A stretch of DNA of 40,561 nt from a virus. The stretch covers positions 1-40,561 of IMG/VR virus record IMGVR_UViG_3300044533_000706, one strand, 5' to 3'. A program made the translations under genes and the position numbers. Shown in pieces: positions 29,351 to 35,974 of this stretch. Under the pieces are notes generated by a model, which had not been told where the DNA came from, made no database searches, and saw only the letters and a list, made by a program, of their open reading frames with translations. Numbering within the stretch: the stretch's first letter is position 1; the number at the start of each line of letters is the position of its first letter.

Positions 29351-29520
29351 TGTCTCCAAAAAAATTTGGTAAACACCCATCTTTTAATGATACTATCATA
29401 AAAGATGGAAAGATTATAAAAATTAGAAAAGACGGTAGAATTAAATCTATTGTAGATGATTATCATCCAAATCATAAAGGGGATAAAAAATTAGAAAACT
29501 TCAAGACGGAACAGAAGTAG
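29350..29520 (+). CDS. Small basic protein (56 aa), possible frameshift donor
   Basis: 56 residues starting MSPKKFGKHPSFNDTIIKDG then KIIKIRKDGRIKSIV. TAATG coupled. The frame contains a run of six A at 29485-29490 read as AAA AAA; a -1 shift there would continue into the frame of the next gene (KLQDGTEVEEF), which otherwise begins at ATT. So this and the 29490 gene may make one fused product of about 123 residues. Confidence 0.6.
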   Translation: MSPKKFGKHPSFNDTIIKDGKIIKIRKDGRIKSIVDDYHPNHKGDKKLENFKTEQK

Positions 29521-29720
29521 AAGAATTTTCACACCCCATAGATTTAATAATACATACTAAAGCGCCAGCTAAATGGAAAATTATTGATATGGAAACTGGT
29601 CAAGAATACATTGGAAACCAAGATCCTCATGAAACTTTTTCTGAAGTATTGAGATCTAAGGTTTTTAATGGTAAAATTGGACAATGGAAGAAAATAAAAG
29701 GGAGAATTAAAAATGAATGA
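29490..29720 (+). CDS. Hypothetical protein with ATT start or reached by -1 frameshift
   Basis: The 76-codon frame has a stop (TAA) just upstream and no ATG, GTG or TTG before its conserved-looking beginning (RKLQDGTEVEEFSHPID). ATT at 29490 follows AAAGGGG with a seven-base gap, an excellent ribosome site. The context TAAAAAATTA is identical to that at the ATT of the SDR gene (19938-19947). The alternative is -1 slippage on the A run in the upstream gene. The C-terminal half (DPHETFSEVLRSKVFNGKIGQWKKIKGRI) is basic. The stop overlaps the next ATG. Confidence 0.55.
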   Translation: MRKLQDGTEVEEFSHPIDLIIHTKAPAKWKIIDMETGQEYIGNQDPHETFSEVLRSKVFNGKIGQWKKIKGRIKNE

Positions 29721-30195
29721 AGATTTAAAGCCAGCTGGGTGGATAGACGAAGATTTAATTGAAGAAGCTGTAAGTTTTCTTTTTAAAGATTTAAATTTAG
29801 AAGACTATAAATATTTAAATATTCATTTTATACCCAATATTCTTAGCGACATGTGCTCTGTTGAAGTAAAAGAATTAAGAGATGGCTATCAGATGATTGA
29901 TGGAATAGCATTGGTAATAGTAACCTGTAATTCTAATGAGGAAAAAGATCAGTGGATAAAGGAAAATGATATTCCAGATTCCTGGAATGTATTTTTAGAT
30001 CACGATAGAGATATATCTAAGAAGTTTTCTAATTTAAATATAGAGTATGATATCCCAGACAGGCTTTCCTGTCTAGTTGATATAGATGGCCATTTACTTT
30101 GGTCAATGAAAAGTGGATTAGCAGAAAAAAGAGATATGCTTCTTTCAAATAAATTTAATAAGAGTTTTGAAAATTTAATAGATATAGCAGAATAG
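29713..30195 (+). CDS. Redoxin-like protein (thioredoxin fold, weak)
   Basis: 160 residues. The stretch from about 65 on (DGIALVIVTCNSNEEKDQWIKEN, then NVFLDHDRDISKKFSNLNI, then RLSCLVDIDGHLLWSMKSGLAEKRDMLL) follows the beta-alpha order of AhpC/TSA redoxins, including the R-x-x-x-LVDxDG strand. The normal peroxidatic cysteine position is not clear (a C lies in VTCNS), so activity is doubtful. It may be a non-catalytic partner or chaperone for the neighbouring oxygenases. Precedes the sulfotransferase gene. Confidence 0.5.
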   Translation: MNEDLKPAGWIDEDLIEEAVSFLFKDLNLEDYKYLNIHFIPNILSDMCSVEVKELRDGYQMIDGIALVIVTCNSNEEKDQWIKENDIPDSWNVFLDHDRDISKKFSNLNIEYDIPDRLSCLVDIDGHLLWSMKSGLAEKRDMLLSNKFNKSFENLIDIAE

Positions 30196-30199
30196 TTTT

Positions 30200-31003
30200 A
30201 TGAAGCAGTTGTATTTTTTGCATATTCCAAAAACTGCTGGTAAGTTTATTTCTAGTGAAATATTAAACTCTATACCAAATCATTCAGAATCTTTATATAT
30301 AAGCACTCATTTTCCTAATAACAAAGAGTTTATAAAAGATAAAATATACATATCTGCACATGCTGGAACATATATACCTGAAAATATAAAAGATATTGAT
30401 GTGGCTACAGTTGTTAGAAATCCAATTGATGCAAGGGCAAGCTATTTTAATTTTATATATCATATGTATTTAGACACAAGAAAAGAATATATTGATCTTG
30501 GTACAATGCGTGAAAAGTTCCTGTATTATTTATTTGAAGATAAAAATTTTTTAATTCACAACAATTATCAAAGCAGATTTTTATGCAATCCTTCCGATGA
30601 AAGATCCTGGGACAGAAAAGCATTTTTTGAAATTCATTCACCTGACATTTTTAAAAAATATCAAGAAGGGCTTGCTTTTGACTGGTTTGTTGGTAATGAA
30701 AATACATCATTGGATTTAGCTATTAAGAATATATCTAATTTTAAAATAAAAAATACTGTAGACAGATTAGATTTATTTTTAAATAGCATATCTAAATGGT
30801 TTTTATTAAACCATGGGTTGCAAATAAAATTTAATCAAAATGAAAAAACAAATGAAAGCCTATCCACTCATAACGGCGTAGAGTATTCATCTAAAGATTT
30901 AATAGATTTGCTTACCGAAGAAGAGATTTCTAGCATTTTATATTTAAATAGCATAGACTATGCTGTTTATAATTTTGTAAGGGAGCAAGAAAAAGATGAT
31001 TAG
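30200..31003 (+). CDS. PAPS-dependent sulfotransferase
   Basis: 267 residues. The phosphosulfate-binding loop is HIPKTAGKFISSE (residues 8-20), and the 3'-phosphate site is ATVVRNPIDARASYFNF with R73 and S81. The overall order and length match the family of small cytosolic-type sulfotransferases. It transfers sulfate from PAPS to a hydroxyl or amine on a glycan, peptide or small molecule. The likely donor maker is the APS-kinase-like gene at 11527, 18 kb upstream. It is coupled to the double dioxygenase gene by an eight-base overlap, so hydroxylation followed by sulfation is an attractive idea. Confidence 0.87.
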   Translation: MKQLYFLHIPKTAGKFISSEILNSIPNHSESLYISTHFPNNKEFIKDKIYISAHAGTYIPENIKDIDVATVVRNPIDARASYFNFIYHMYLDTRKEYIDLGTMREKFLYYLFEDKNFLIHNNYQSRFLCNPSDERSWDRKAFFEIHSPDIFKKYQEGLAFDWFVGNENTSLDLAIKNISNFKIKNTVDRLDLFLNSISKWFLLNHGLQIKFNQNEKTNESLSTHNGVEYSSKDLIDLLTEEEISSILYLNSIDYAVYNFVREQEKDD

Positions 31004-32297
31004 TGTAAGTCCCAATAGACCAATGAAAGAGCTAGAAGATTTCAATTTTAGGCTTGCAGGATTTTACGATGTAAGCAATATTTTAGATATAACTAATTCA
31101 TTTATAGACGAGTGGAATATATACACTTCAAGACAAAATGAGGTATACGATAATAGAGTTAATCCGCACTTGCATACAAATACATATATTATACAGGACC
31201 ACCCGCTAGATTGGGTATTTGGTCAGCCAATTAAATCTGAGGCAAAAGATAAAAAGTGCTTAGAATCAATATCTCACATAATAAAAAATCTTGAGGAAGA
31301 GATTGTTGGAAAAGCGGCAAGGGTTCTTTTGATAAAGCTTGGATCTAAAAAAGATGTTGCTGTGCACATGGACGGTGGTGACTATTTGTCAACAGTTAGA
31401 AGATTCCATATACCCTTAATAACAAACGATTCAGTGTCATATACTGTTGATAATGAAACTATACACATGAAAGCATCTGAATGTTGGGAAATAAACAATC
31501 TAAAATACCATTCTGTTAAAAATGATGGCGAAGAAGATAGAATACATCTGCTTGTAGACATATTACCAGAGTATTCTTTTAAGGTGTATAGTCCTGAATT
31601 AGATAAAAAAATAAGAATTGTTGAAAATTTTATATCAGAAGATGAAGCCAACTTTTTTATAGATTACATAAATAAAAATAAAGATGATAAATCTAAGTTT
31701 CCCTTAACAAAAGGTGAGGTAAGGGGAAAAATTAGAAGCGAGGCTAACATACCAGAGCTCGTACCTTTAAAAAAACATGAAGAGATACTAGATGCTATAA
31801 AAAATATTTCAAAAAGAACAATGGCCGAGTTTAAAGATATTAGTGGGCAGGAAGACCTATGCACCTCAGCTTTTTGGATGACAAGGCTGGGACCAAAAAC
31901 TATACTTCCTATGCACCCAGATGATCATAAGTATGCCACACACCTGTACATGAGCTCAGTTATATACCTAAATGAAGATTATGAAGGAGGCTACTTAAAG
32001 TTTGGAGATGTTGATTTAACATATAAGCCTAAAAAGTATAGTGCAGTTTTTTTCCCATCTTCCTATTTGCATGAAGTTACTAGAATAATTAGCGGGATAA
32101 GGATGACTTTGCCAAATTGGGTATCAATCGGTCAAGAAAGAGACATATTCAGAGATAACCCTATAGTGTACGATCCAAGAACTTTGTTTGGAAGTAATTC
32201 TGACGATCCAGCGTTGCCAGCTTTATTTCAAAGTTGGGCTAATGCCAATAACACTACCATTACTGGTTATGACGGAACAGTTTATTCTGCAAAATAA
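30996..32297 (+). CDS. Fusion of aspartyl/asparaginyl hydroxylase-like and prolyl-4-hydroxylase-like dioxygenases
   Basis: 433 residues with two complete 2OG domains. Residues 1-195: aspartyl/asparaginyl beta-hydroxylase type, with VLLIKLGSKKDVAVHMDGG (H124-x-D126), RRFHIPLIT (136-143), WEINNLKYHSV (H172) and R182. Residues 200-380: prolyl-4-hydroxylase type, with NFISEDEANFF, MHPDDHK (H307, D309), VIYLNEDYEGG, H359 and R369. Residues 381-433 are an additional tail. Two dioxygenase domains of different families in one chain suggest sequential oxidation of one substrate. It overlaps the sulfotransferase start. Confidence 0.88.
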   Translation: MISVSPNRPMKELEDFNFRLAGFYDVSNILDITNSFIDEWNIYTSRQNEVYDNRVNPHLHTNTYIIQDHPLDWVFGQPIKSEAKDKKCLESISHIIKNLEEEIVGKAARVLLIKLGSKKDVAVHMDGGDYLSTVRRFHIPLITNDSVSYTVDNETIHMKASECWEINNLKYHSVKNDGEEDRIHLLVDILPEYSFKVYSPELDKKIRIVENFISEDEANFFIDYINKNKDDKSKFPLTKGEVRGKIRSEANIPELVPLKKHEEILDAIKNISKRTMAEFKDISGQEDLCTSAFWMTRLGPKTILPMHPDDHKYATHLYMSSVIYLNEDYEGGYLKFGDVDLTYKPKKYSAVFFPSSYLHEVTRIISGIRMTLPNWVSIGQERDIFRDNPIVYDPRTLFGSNSDDPALPALFQSWANANNTTITGYDGTVYSAK

Positions 32298-33017
32298 ATG
32301 ATTGTAGATAAAAATCAGATTGATTTAATTGGATACAGTGTAACACCTGTTCCAGTAAGCGAGCTTATTTGGTTAAATAAAGATGTACACTTAAGTTTTT
32401 ACTTAAAGGTTCACAATGATCCTTTAGAGTACGCAGCAGTCGTCGATATTGATTTCTTTACCAGTAATAAAAAAGAAATTATAGAAAAAGAAACTGCTAA
32501 ATCCTTTGCCTCAATAGTTTTAAATGGTAAAGATGTTTTATTACATTTTAAAGACTTTCACATTAATAATACTAATGTTCGTAATTTATTTCAGTATGAT
32601 AACGAATGGCATAGATTTGACATAAAAATTTTTAGGGACAATTTGTGGTGCCCAAATAAAAGATGTAAGTTTGAAGACTGCTTACATGTGGAAGCAAAAT
32701 CATTGGGAGATTCGTACTTGTCATGGAACCCGAAACATATTAAAAATCATATAAAAGTTTCAATAAGCATAGATGGTTCAAAAGAAATTTATTCAAATTA
32801 CATGAGCGGGGCCACACACTCCATCATTAGTTTTAGTAATAACAATGTAAATAATACAAAAGATAGCATATTGCTTAATCAAATAACAGAATCATCTTTA
32901 GCTAATCGGCCCTCAATATCACTGAAAGAAATAAATGCATTATATGACGAAGATGAAATAGAATTTGTTTTAAAAAATTATGTTACTCCAACACCGACTA
33001 TTGACATGAACCAGTAG
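32298..33017 (+). CDS. Hypothetical protein (239 aa)
   Basis: Starts directly after the double-dioxygenase stop. Beta-rich (LIWLNKDVHLSFYLKVHNDPLEYAAVVDIDF) with a cysteine cluster (WCPNKRCKFEDC) in the middle that could bind zinc. No family recognised. The final codons contain the TTGACA of the next promoter. It may be part of the modification cluster as its last member, or its substrate. Confidence 0.7.
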   Translation: MIVDKNQIDLIGYSVTPVPVSELIWLNKDVHLSFYLKVHNDPLEYAAVVDIDFFTSNKKEIIEKETAKSFASIVLNGKDVLLHFKDFHINNTNVRNLFQYDNEWHRFDIKIFRDNLWCPNKRCKFEDCLHVEAKSLGDSYLSWNPKHIKNHIKVSISIDGSKEIYSNYMSGATHSIISFSNNNVNNTKDSILLNQITESSLANRPSISLKEINALYDEDEIEFVLKNYVTPTPTIDMNQ

Positions 33018-33029
33018 ATATTGTATAAT
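33001..33029 (+). promoter_or_regulatory. Perfect consensus near-leaderless promoter before 33036
   Basis: TTGACA (33001-33006), 17-base spacer and TATAAT (33024-33029): a perfect sigma-A consensus. Six bases later comes the ATG at 33036, with no SD. This is the strongest promoter in the window by sequence. Confidence 0.85.
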
Positions 33030-33035
33030 TAAATC

Positions 33036-33191
33036 ATGAAAACTTTATTTACATTAATTTTACTACCGCTCATTGGGTATTTTACCTTTACTGCTTATAG
33101 AGATATGAGAAATGCTATAGATGCAACTAAAATTCACGATAAGTATAAGCGTGATAAATTTTGGGAGTCACAAAGAGATTTTGAGGAATAG
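33036..33191 (+). CDS. Small membrane-anchored protein (51 aa)
   Basis: One N-terminal membrane helix (TLFTLILLPLIGYFTFTAY), then a charged amphipathic region (DMRNAIDATKIHDKYKRDKFW) ending in acidic residues. Expressed from a perfect leaderless promoter, so early and strong expression is likely; could alter the host membrane. The next gene (groES-like) starts three bases after its stop. Confidence 0.68.
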   Translation: MKTLFTLILLPLIGYFTFTAYRDMRNAIDATKIHDKYKRDKFWESQRDFEE

Positions 33192-33193
33192 AA

Positions 33194-33490
33194 ATGATTA
33201 AGCCGTATGGAAACTTATTATTAATTAAAGAGAATAGGGTTGAAGATAGGACTACATCATCTGGTATAGTTCTAATGGCTTCACTTAATGATTCCGCCTT
33301 AAGAGTTGGCAACATTGTTGACCTTGGGGATGGTGAGCATAACTATAAAGGTGAGCTTATACCAATCAAGGGATTAGCAATTGGTAACAACGTTTACTAC
33401 AACCAAAACAGCGGTATAGACATTGAAGACGAAAGCGGAGAAAAGTATTTACTTTTAAATACAAAAAGTGTCCTGGCAATAAAAGTATAA
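33194..33490 (+). CDS. GroES-like co-chaperonin
   Basis: 98 residues with the Cpn10 layout: IKPYGNLLLIKE, the mobile loop region (VEDRTTSSGIVL), GNIVDLGDGEHN, GNNVYYNQNSGIDIE and KYLLLNTKSVLAIKV. The SGIVL loop is the GroEL-contacting hydrophobic tripeptide (IVL). Phage GroES homologues such as T4 gp31 replace the host cofactor to allow large capsid proteins to fold in GroEL. A GroEL is not encoded here, so the host chaperonin would be used. Confidence 0.9.
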   Translation: MIKPYGNLLLIKENRVEDRTTSSGIVLMASLNDSALRVGNIVDLGDGEHNYKGELIPIKGLAIGNNVYYNQNSGIDIEDESGEKYLLLNTKSVLAIKV

Positions 33491-33495
33491 AGGCA

Positions 33496-33627
33496 ATGAT
33501 AAATAAGATTATATGCATCATAAAGAAGCACACACTCGTAGAAGCAGGGACGTGCCCATATACTGGATCAACATATCAGTATTGTGAAAGATGCGGGGCA
33601 ATGATTCCAATACAGGTGGCGGTATGA
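33496..33627 (+). CDS. Small zinc-ribbon protein (43 aa)
   Basis: 43 residues: C7 and CPYTG (C20), then YQYCERCGAMIP (CERC) supply a zinc site. Resembles the short DUF1660-type phage proteins in pattern (C...C...YCxxCG). Overlaps the next ATG (ATGA). Confidence 0.6.
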   Translation: MINKIICIIKKHTLVEAGTCPYTGSTYQYCERCGAMIPIQVAV

Positions 33628-33728
33628 AAGAACCAAAGATAATGAAAATGGATTGGCGTCCATTAGGATATTGGCCAGTTTATAAAGATGGAAAACTAAC
33701 ATGGGAAAAGGATCCAAAAGATGATTGA
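33624..33728 (+). CDS. Small basic peptide (34 aa)
   Basis: 34 residues, MKEPKIMKMDWRPLGYWPVY then KDGKLTWEKDPKDD. ATGA-coupled to the zinc protein and overlapping the next ATG by eight bases. The composition (W and P rich) resembles other phage micro-proteins, with no known function. Confidence 0.5.
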   Translation: MKEPKIMKMDWRPLGYWPVYKDGKLTWEKDPKDD

Positions 33729-33990
33729 ATGGTTAGCAAGGCGTATATTTAGCTGGACGAGCCTAAGAGAATATATCGTTGATGAAGTTCATCTCTATGA
33801 TCATCTGGATACAATTATTAATGATCCAGAAGGAATGAAAATAGCATCTTCTAGCTGGATGGAAGGTGACACGTGGTATGGCTGGAACTATGATAGTAAC
33901 GCCAAGCGTTACTACTTTGATGATGTTGGAAATAAATCTCTAATAGGTTTATGGGAAGATCAATGGTTAAGTAAGGCAGATAGTAATTAG
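33721..33990 (+). CDS. Hypothetical protein (89 aa)
   Basis: 89 residues, tryptophan-rich (WLARRIFSWTSLREYIVDEVHLYDHLD then SWMEGDTWYGWNYD and LIGLWEDQWLSK). Seven tryptophans suggest binding to a nucleotide, sugar or another protein. Precedes tRNA-Arg(CCG) by four bases. Family not recognised. Confidence 0.65.
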   Translation: MIEWLARRIFSWTSLREYIVDEVHLYDHLDTIINDPEGMKIASSSWMEGDTWYGWNYDSNAKRYYFDDVGNKSLIGLWEDQWLSKADSN

Positions 33991-33993
33991 AAT

Positions 33994-34064
33994 TTCAGGT
34001 TCCTATAATGGTCGTAGAGCGGTTTCCGAAACCGATAATGAAGGTCCGATTCCTTCACCTGGAG
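33994..34064 (+). tRNA. tRNA-Arg (CCG), slightly unusual
   Basis: 71 bases. Acceptor TTCAGGT pairs with ACCTGGA (34057-34063), discriminator G. Anticodon stem GCGGT/ACCGA has a G-A mismatch at its base, loop TTCCGAA with CCG at 34026-34028. The T arm is GAAGG-TCCGATT-CCTTC, where C replaces the usual second T of the loop; the variable loop is only four bases. These deviations leave a recognisable cloverleaf but make function less certain than the other four tRNAs. It decodes CGG. Confidence 0.78.
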
Positions 34065-34068
34065 CTTA

Positions 34069-34260
34069 ATGCCTAAACAATGGTCAGATAAATCTCAATG
34101 GATTACACATTGCCCAATATGTTTTTGTGCAACTACACATCAATTATTAGATTTTCATTTACAATATCATGAAAATAAGATCCCAATTAGTGAGCCCGCC
34201 GAAAATAGAGAGCTTCCAGTCAACTACGTTGACACAACTAATGGTATAATAGATATCTAA
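34069..34260 (+). CDS. C2H2-type zinc-finger protein
   Basis: 63 residues. HCPICFCATTHQLLDFHLQYHEN has C-x2-C and H-x4-H spacing of a C2H2 finger (about 14-36), followed by an acidic region. Phage C2H2 or mixed fingers often bind DNA or partner proteins. Starts five bases after the tRNA. Confidence 0.65.
   Translation: MPKQWSDKSQWITHCPICFCATTHQLLDFHLQYHENKIPISEPAENRELPVNYVDTTNGIIDI
34245..34250 (+). promoter_or_regulatory. -10-like element before the 34276 gene
   Basis: TATAAT at 34245-34250; a TTGACA at 34229 is too close to serve as its -35. A second TATAAT (34270-34275) lies directly before the ATG, together with AAGGG as ribosome site. Weak evidence only. Confidence 0.35.
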
Positions 34261-34275
34261 CGATAAGGGTATAAT

Positions 34276-34506
34276 ATGTGGTGGTCTTGGCTATTAGCAG
34301 CTATTGGTGTAACAGGAATATTTTTTGTAGGACGAAAGGTCATATGGGCCTGGCTCCTATTGTTATTTAATGAGTTCTTGTGGATTGTTTATGCAGTTAC
34401 AACTAAGCAGTATGGGTTTATTTTTGCAGCTGTAGCATACGCAGTTGTCTATATTAGATCCTATATACACTGGTCTAAAGAACCAGTAAACAAAATACAT
34501 TTATGA
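34276..34506 (+). CDS. Small membrane protein (76 aa, two to three helices)
   Basis: Hydrophobic segments WWSWLLAAIGVTGIFFVG, AWLLLLFNEFLWIVYAVTT and QYGFIFAAVAYAVVYIRS. The W-rich pattern is reminiscent of part of a PnuC-type transporter but is too short to be one. May be a holin-like or membrane regulator. Overlaps the next ATG by four bases (ATGA). Confidence 0.65.
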   Translation: MWWSWLLAAIGVTGIFFVGRKVIWAWLLLLFNEFLWIVYAVTTKQYGFIFAAVAYAVVYIRSYIHWSKEPVNKIHL

Positions 34507-35282
34507 AAAACAAAATAAAGTTTCATTCTAAATCTAACAGTAATAACTCTGTTTCAATGCATAGCCCACAACCATCAAAAAACTTTATACCAGATTGGTA
34601 CTTATCTAAAGATAAATACATTACTGATGGTAAAAATAACAAGGCCATAGAGTTTTATAAGACTAAAGATGGTTCAACGAAATTAATTAGACAACGCACA
34701 TATAAAACTTGTCCAGCATTATTAGATTCGCTATCTTCTGGATACATACTGTCAACCCCATGTGATATAGAGATAAAACAAACAGATGGTTTAATTTCAG
34801 TAGTCCTTGATGATGCATTCACTACTGGCGTTAATGGAAAGAAGGGTGAGTTTTGTTTTGTAAGAGGGGCAAACGAGGGTTTCCCAACACCCAAAGGATA
34901 CAGCCTAGTTCACCTTGTCTGGAATGTTAACTGGTTTCCAGAGCTTCCAGATGGTTACATAGCACTGTTTGCACACCCAATAAATAGGTTTGATCTACCT
35001 TTTATAACAATATCTGGCATAATTGACTGCAGCGGGTATATAAATGGAGGTCAGATACCCTTCTTTATTAAAGACGACTTTGAGGGTATAATAGAGGCTG
35101 GCACACCATTTATCCAGATTATTCCATTTAAGAACGAAGCTTGGCAGCATGAGAACATATTTTATGATGAAGAAGAAACAGCAATTCATAGGCAAGAGAT
35201 GGATACAAAATACAGAGTTGTAGACCTTGATCACGATACTAATTACAAACAGAAATTTTGGAGTAAGAAAATATTCAAGTAA
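34503..35282 (+). CDS. DUF6065-like phage protein
   Basis: 259 residues. KTCPALLDSLSSGYILSTPCDIEI, then LVWNVNWFPELPDGYIALFAHPINRFDLPF, and GIIDCSGYINGGQIPFFIKDDFEGIIEAGTPFIQIIPFKNEAW closely resemble a family I know from marine phages (DUF6065 in my memory). Function is unknown; the beta-rich cupin-like core suggests a binding or enzymatic role. ATGA-coupled to the membrane protein. Confidence 0.72.
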   Translation: MKNKIKFHSKSNSNNSVSMHSPQPSKNFIPDWYLSKDKYITDGKNNKAIEFYKTKDGSTKLIRQRTYKTCPALLDSLSSGYILSTPCDIEIKQTDGLISVVLDDAFTTGVNGKKGEFCFVRGANEGFPTPKGYSLVHLVWNVNWFPELPDGYIALFAHPINRFDLPFITISGIIDCSGYINGGQIPFFIKDDFEGIIEAGTPFIQIIPFKNEAWQHENIFYDEEETAIHRQEMDTKYRVVDLDHDTNYKQKFWSKKIFK

Positions 35283-35293
35283 GGGGCAATTTA

Positions 35294-35542
35294 ATGGCAT
35301 ACAGCAGATTCTCTAATTCAGATATATATATTTATTCCCATGTAGGTGGATGGATTGAATGTGCAGCATGCTGGCTAAATGAAGGATCAGATGAATATTC
35401 TTTATTCTCAATGTCAGAAGAGATCCACGATGATGGTCACTTAATAGCACACGTTAGAGAACATATTAAAGCTGGCCACGATGTACCTCAAGGATTGCTT
35501 ATGGAGATACTTGCAGATGATGAGAGATATGGTAAAATATAA
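35294..35542 (+). CDS. Small metal-binding-like protein
   Basis: 82 residues starting MAYSRFSNSDIYIYSHVGGWIECAACWLNE. CAAC at about residue 24 with the later HLIAHVREHIKAGH would make a C2H2-like site. I recall similar proteins in actinophages. AAGGGG ribosome site. The next gene follows after three bases. Confidence 0.7.
   Translation: MAYSRFSNSDIYIYSHVGGWIECAACWLNEGSDEYSLFSMSEEIHDDGHLIAHVREHIKAGHDVPQGLLMEILADDERYGKI
35533..35538 (+). promoter_or_regulatory. Near-leaderless -10 before the 35545 gene
   Basis: TAAAAT at 35533-35538, six bases before the ATG. A poor TTGCAG lies 16 bases upstream of the -10. No SD. Confidence 0.4.
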
Positions 35543-35544
35543 AT

Positions 35545-35766
35545 ATGGATAACATTGAATTAACAGATGAAGAGATCTCAAAGGGGTATGAGTCAGAGAA
35601 CCCAGATGAAGATAAGTGGGATAATATTGAGAAAGCTTGCTGGAGCGGATATAAGCAGGTTGGTATGAAAGATAAGGGCGGAAGAAAAGTCCCTAACTGC
35701 GTACCAGTAAAGAAGTCTTTATTCGGCACAGAAGGCCCACAGAAGCTAATACCAAGGAACAAGTAA
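35545..35766 (+). CDS. Small phage protein with GYKQVGMKDKGGRKVPNCVP signature
   Basis: 73 residues. WDNIEKACWSGYKQVGMKDKGGRKVPNCVPVK is a short conserved block I have seen attached to phage head or protease proteins and as a stand-alone protein. The rest is acidic. It may be a capsid-related accessory. No SD; a possible leaderless start. Confidence 0.65.
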   Translation: MDNIELTDEEISKGYESENPDEDKWDNIEKACWSGYKQVGMKDKGGRKVPNCVPVKKSLFGTEGPQKLIPRNK

Positions 35767-35767
35767 T

Positions 35768-35935
35768 ATGGGTATACTAGATAACCTAGAATCATATCTA
35801 GAAAAGGCGGAACAGGCCGAAAAATGCCATTACTGTAATAACATAGCTAAGTACAATGACCTTGCTGAAATAGATCAAACATATGATGTAGTAGGCGTAT
35901 GTGAATGCCATTCATTTAAAGGACTATCTTCTTAA
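35768..35935 (+). CDS. Small zinc-ribbon protein (55 aa)
   Basis: One base after the preceding stop. CHYCNN (about 23-26) and CECHSF (about 46-48) give a zinc ribbon at both ends of a charged middle. Part of the cluster of zinc micro-proteins at 33-38 kb. Confidence 0.62.
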   Translation: MGILDNLESYLEKAEQAEKCHYCNNIAKYNDLAEIDQTYDVVGVCECHSFKGLSS

Positions 35936-35938
35936 CTA

Positions 35939-35968
35939 TTGACAATTCCTAGTCAACTAGGATATAAT
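35939..35968 (+). promoter_or_regulatory. Near-leaderless promoter for the trypsin-like protease gene
   Basis: TTGACA (35939-35944), 18-base spacer, TATAAT (35963-35968), then six bases to the ATG at 35975. As with the subtilase gene, TTG in the -35 lies in frame and can be misread as a start. No SD. Confidence 0.75.
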
Positions 35969-35974
35969 GTAAAT

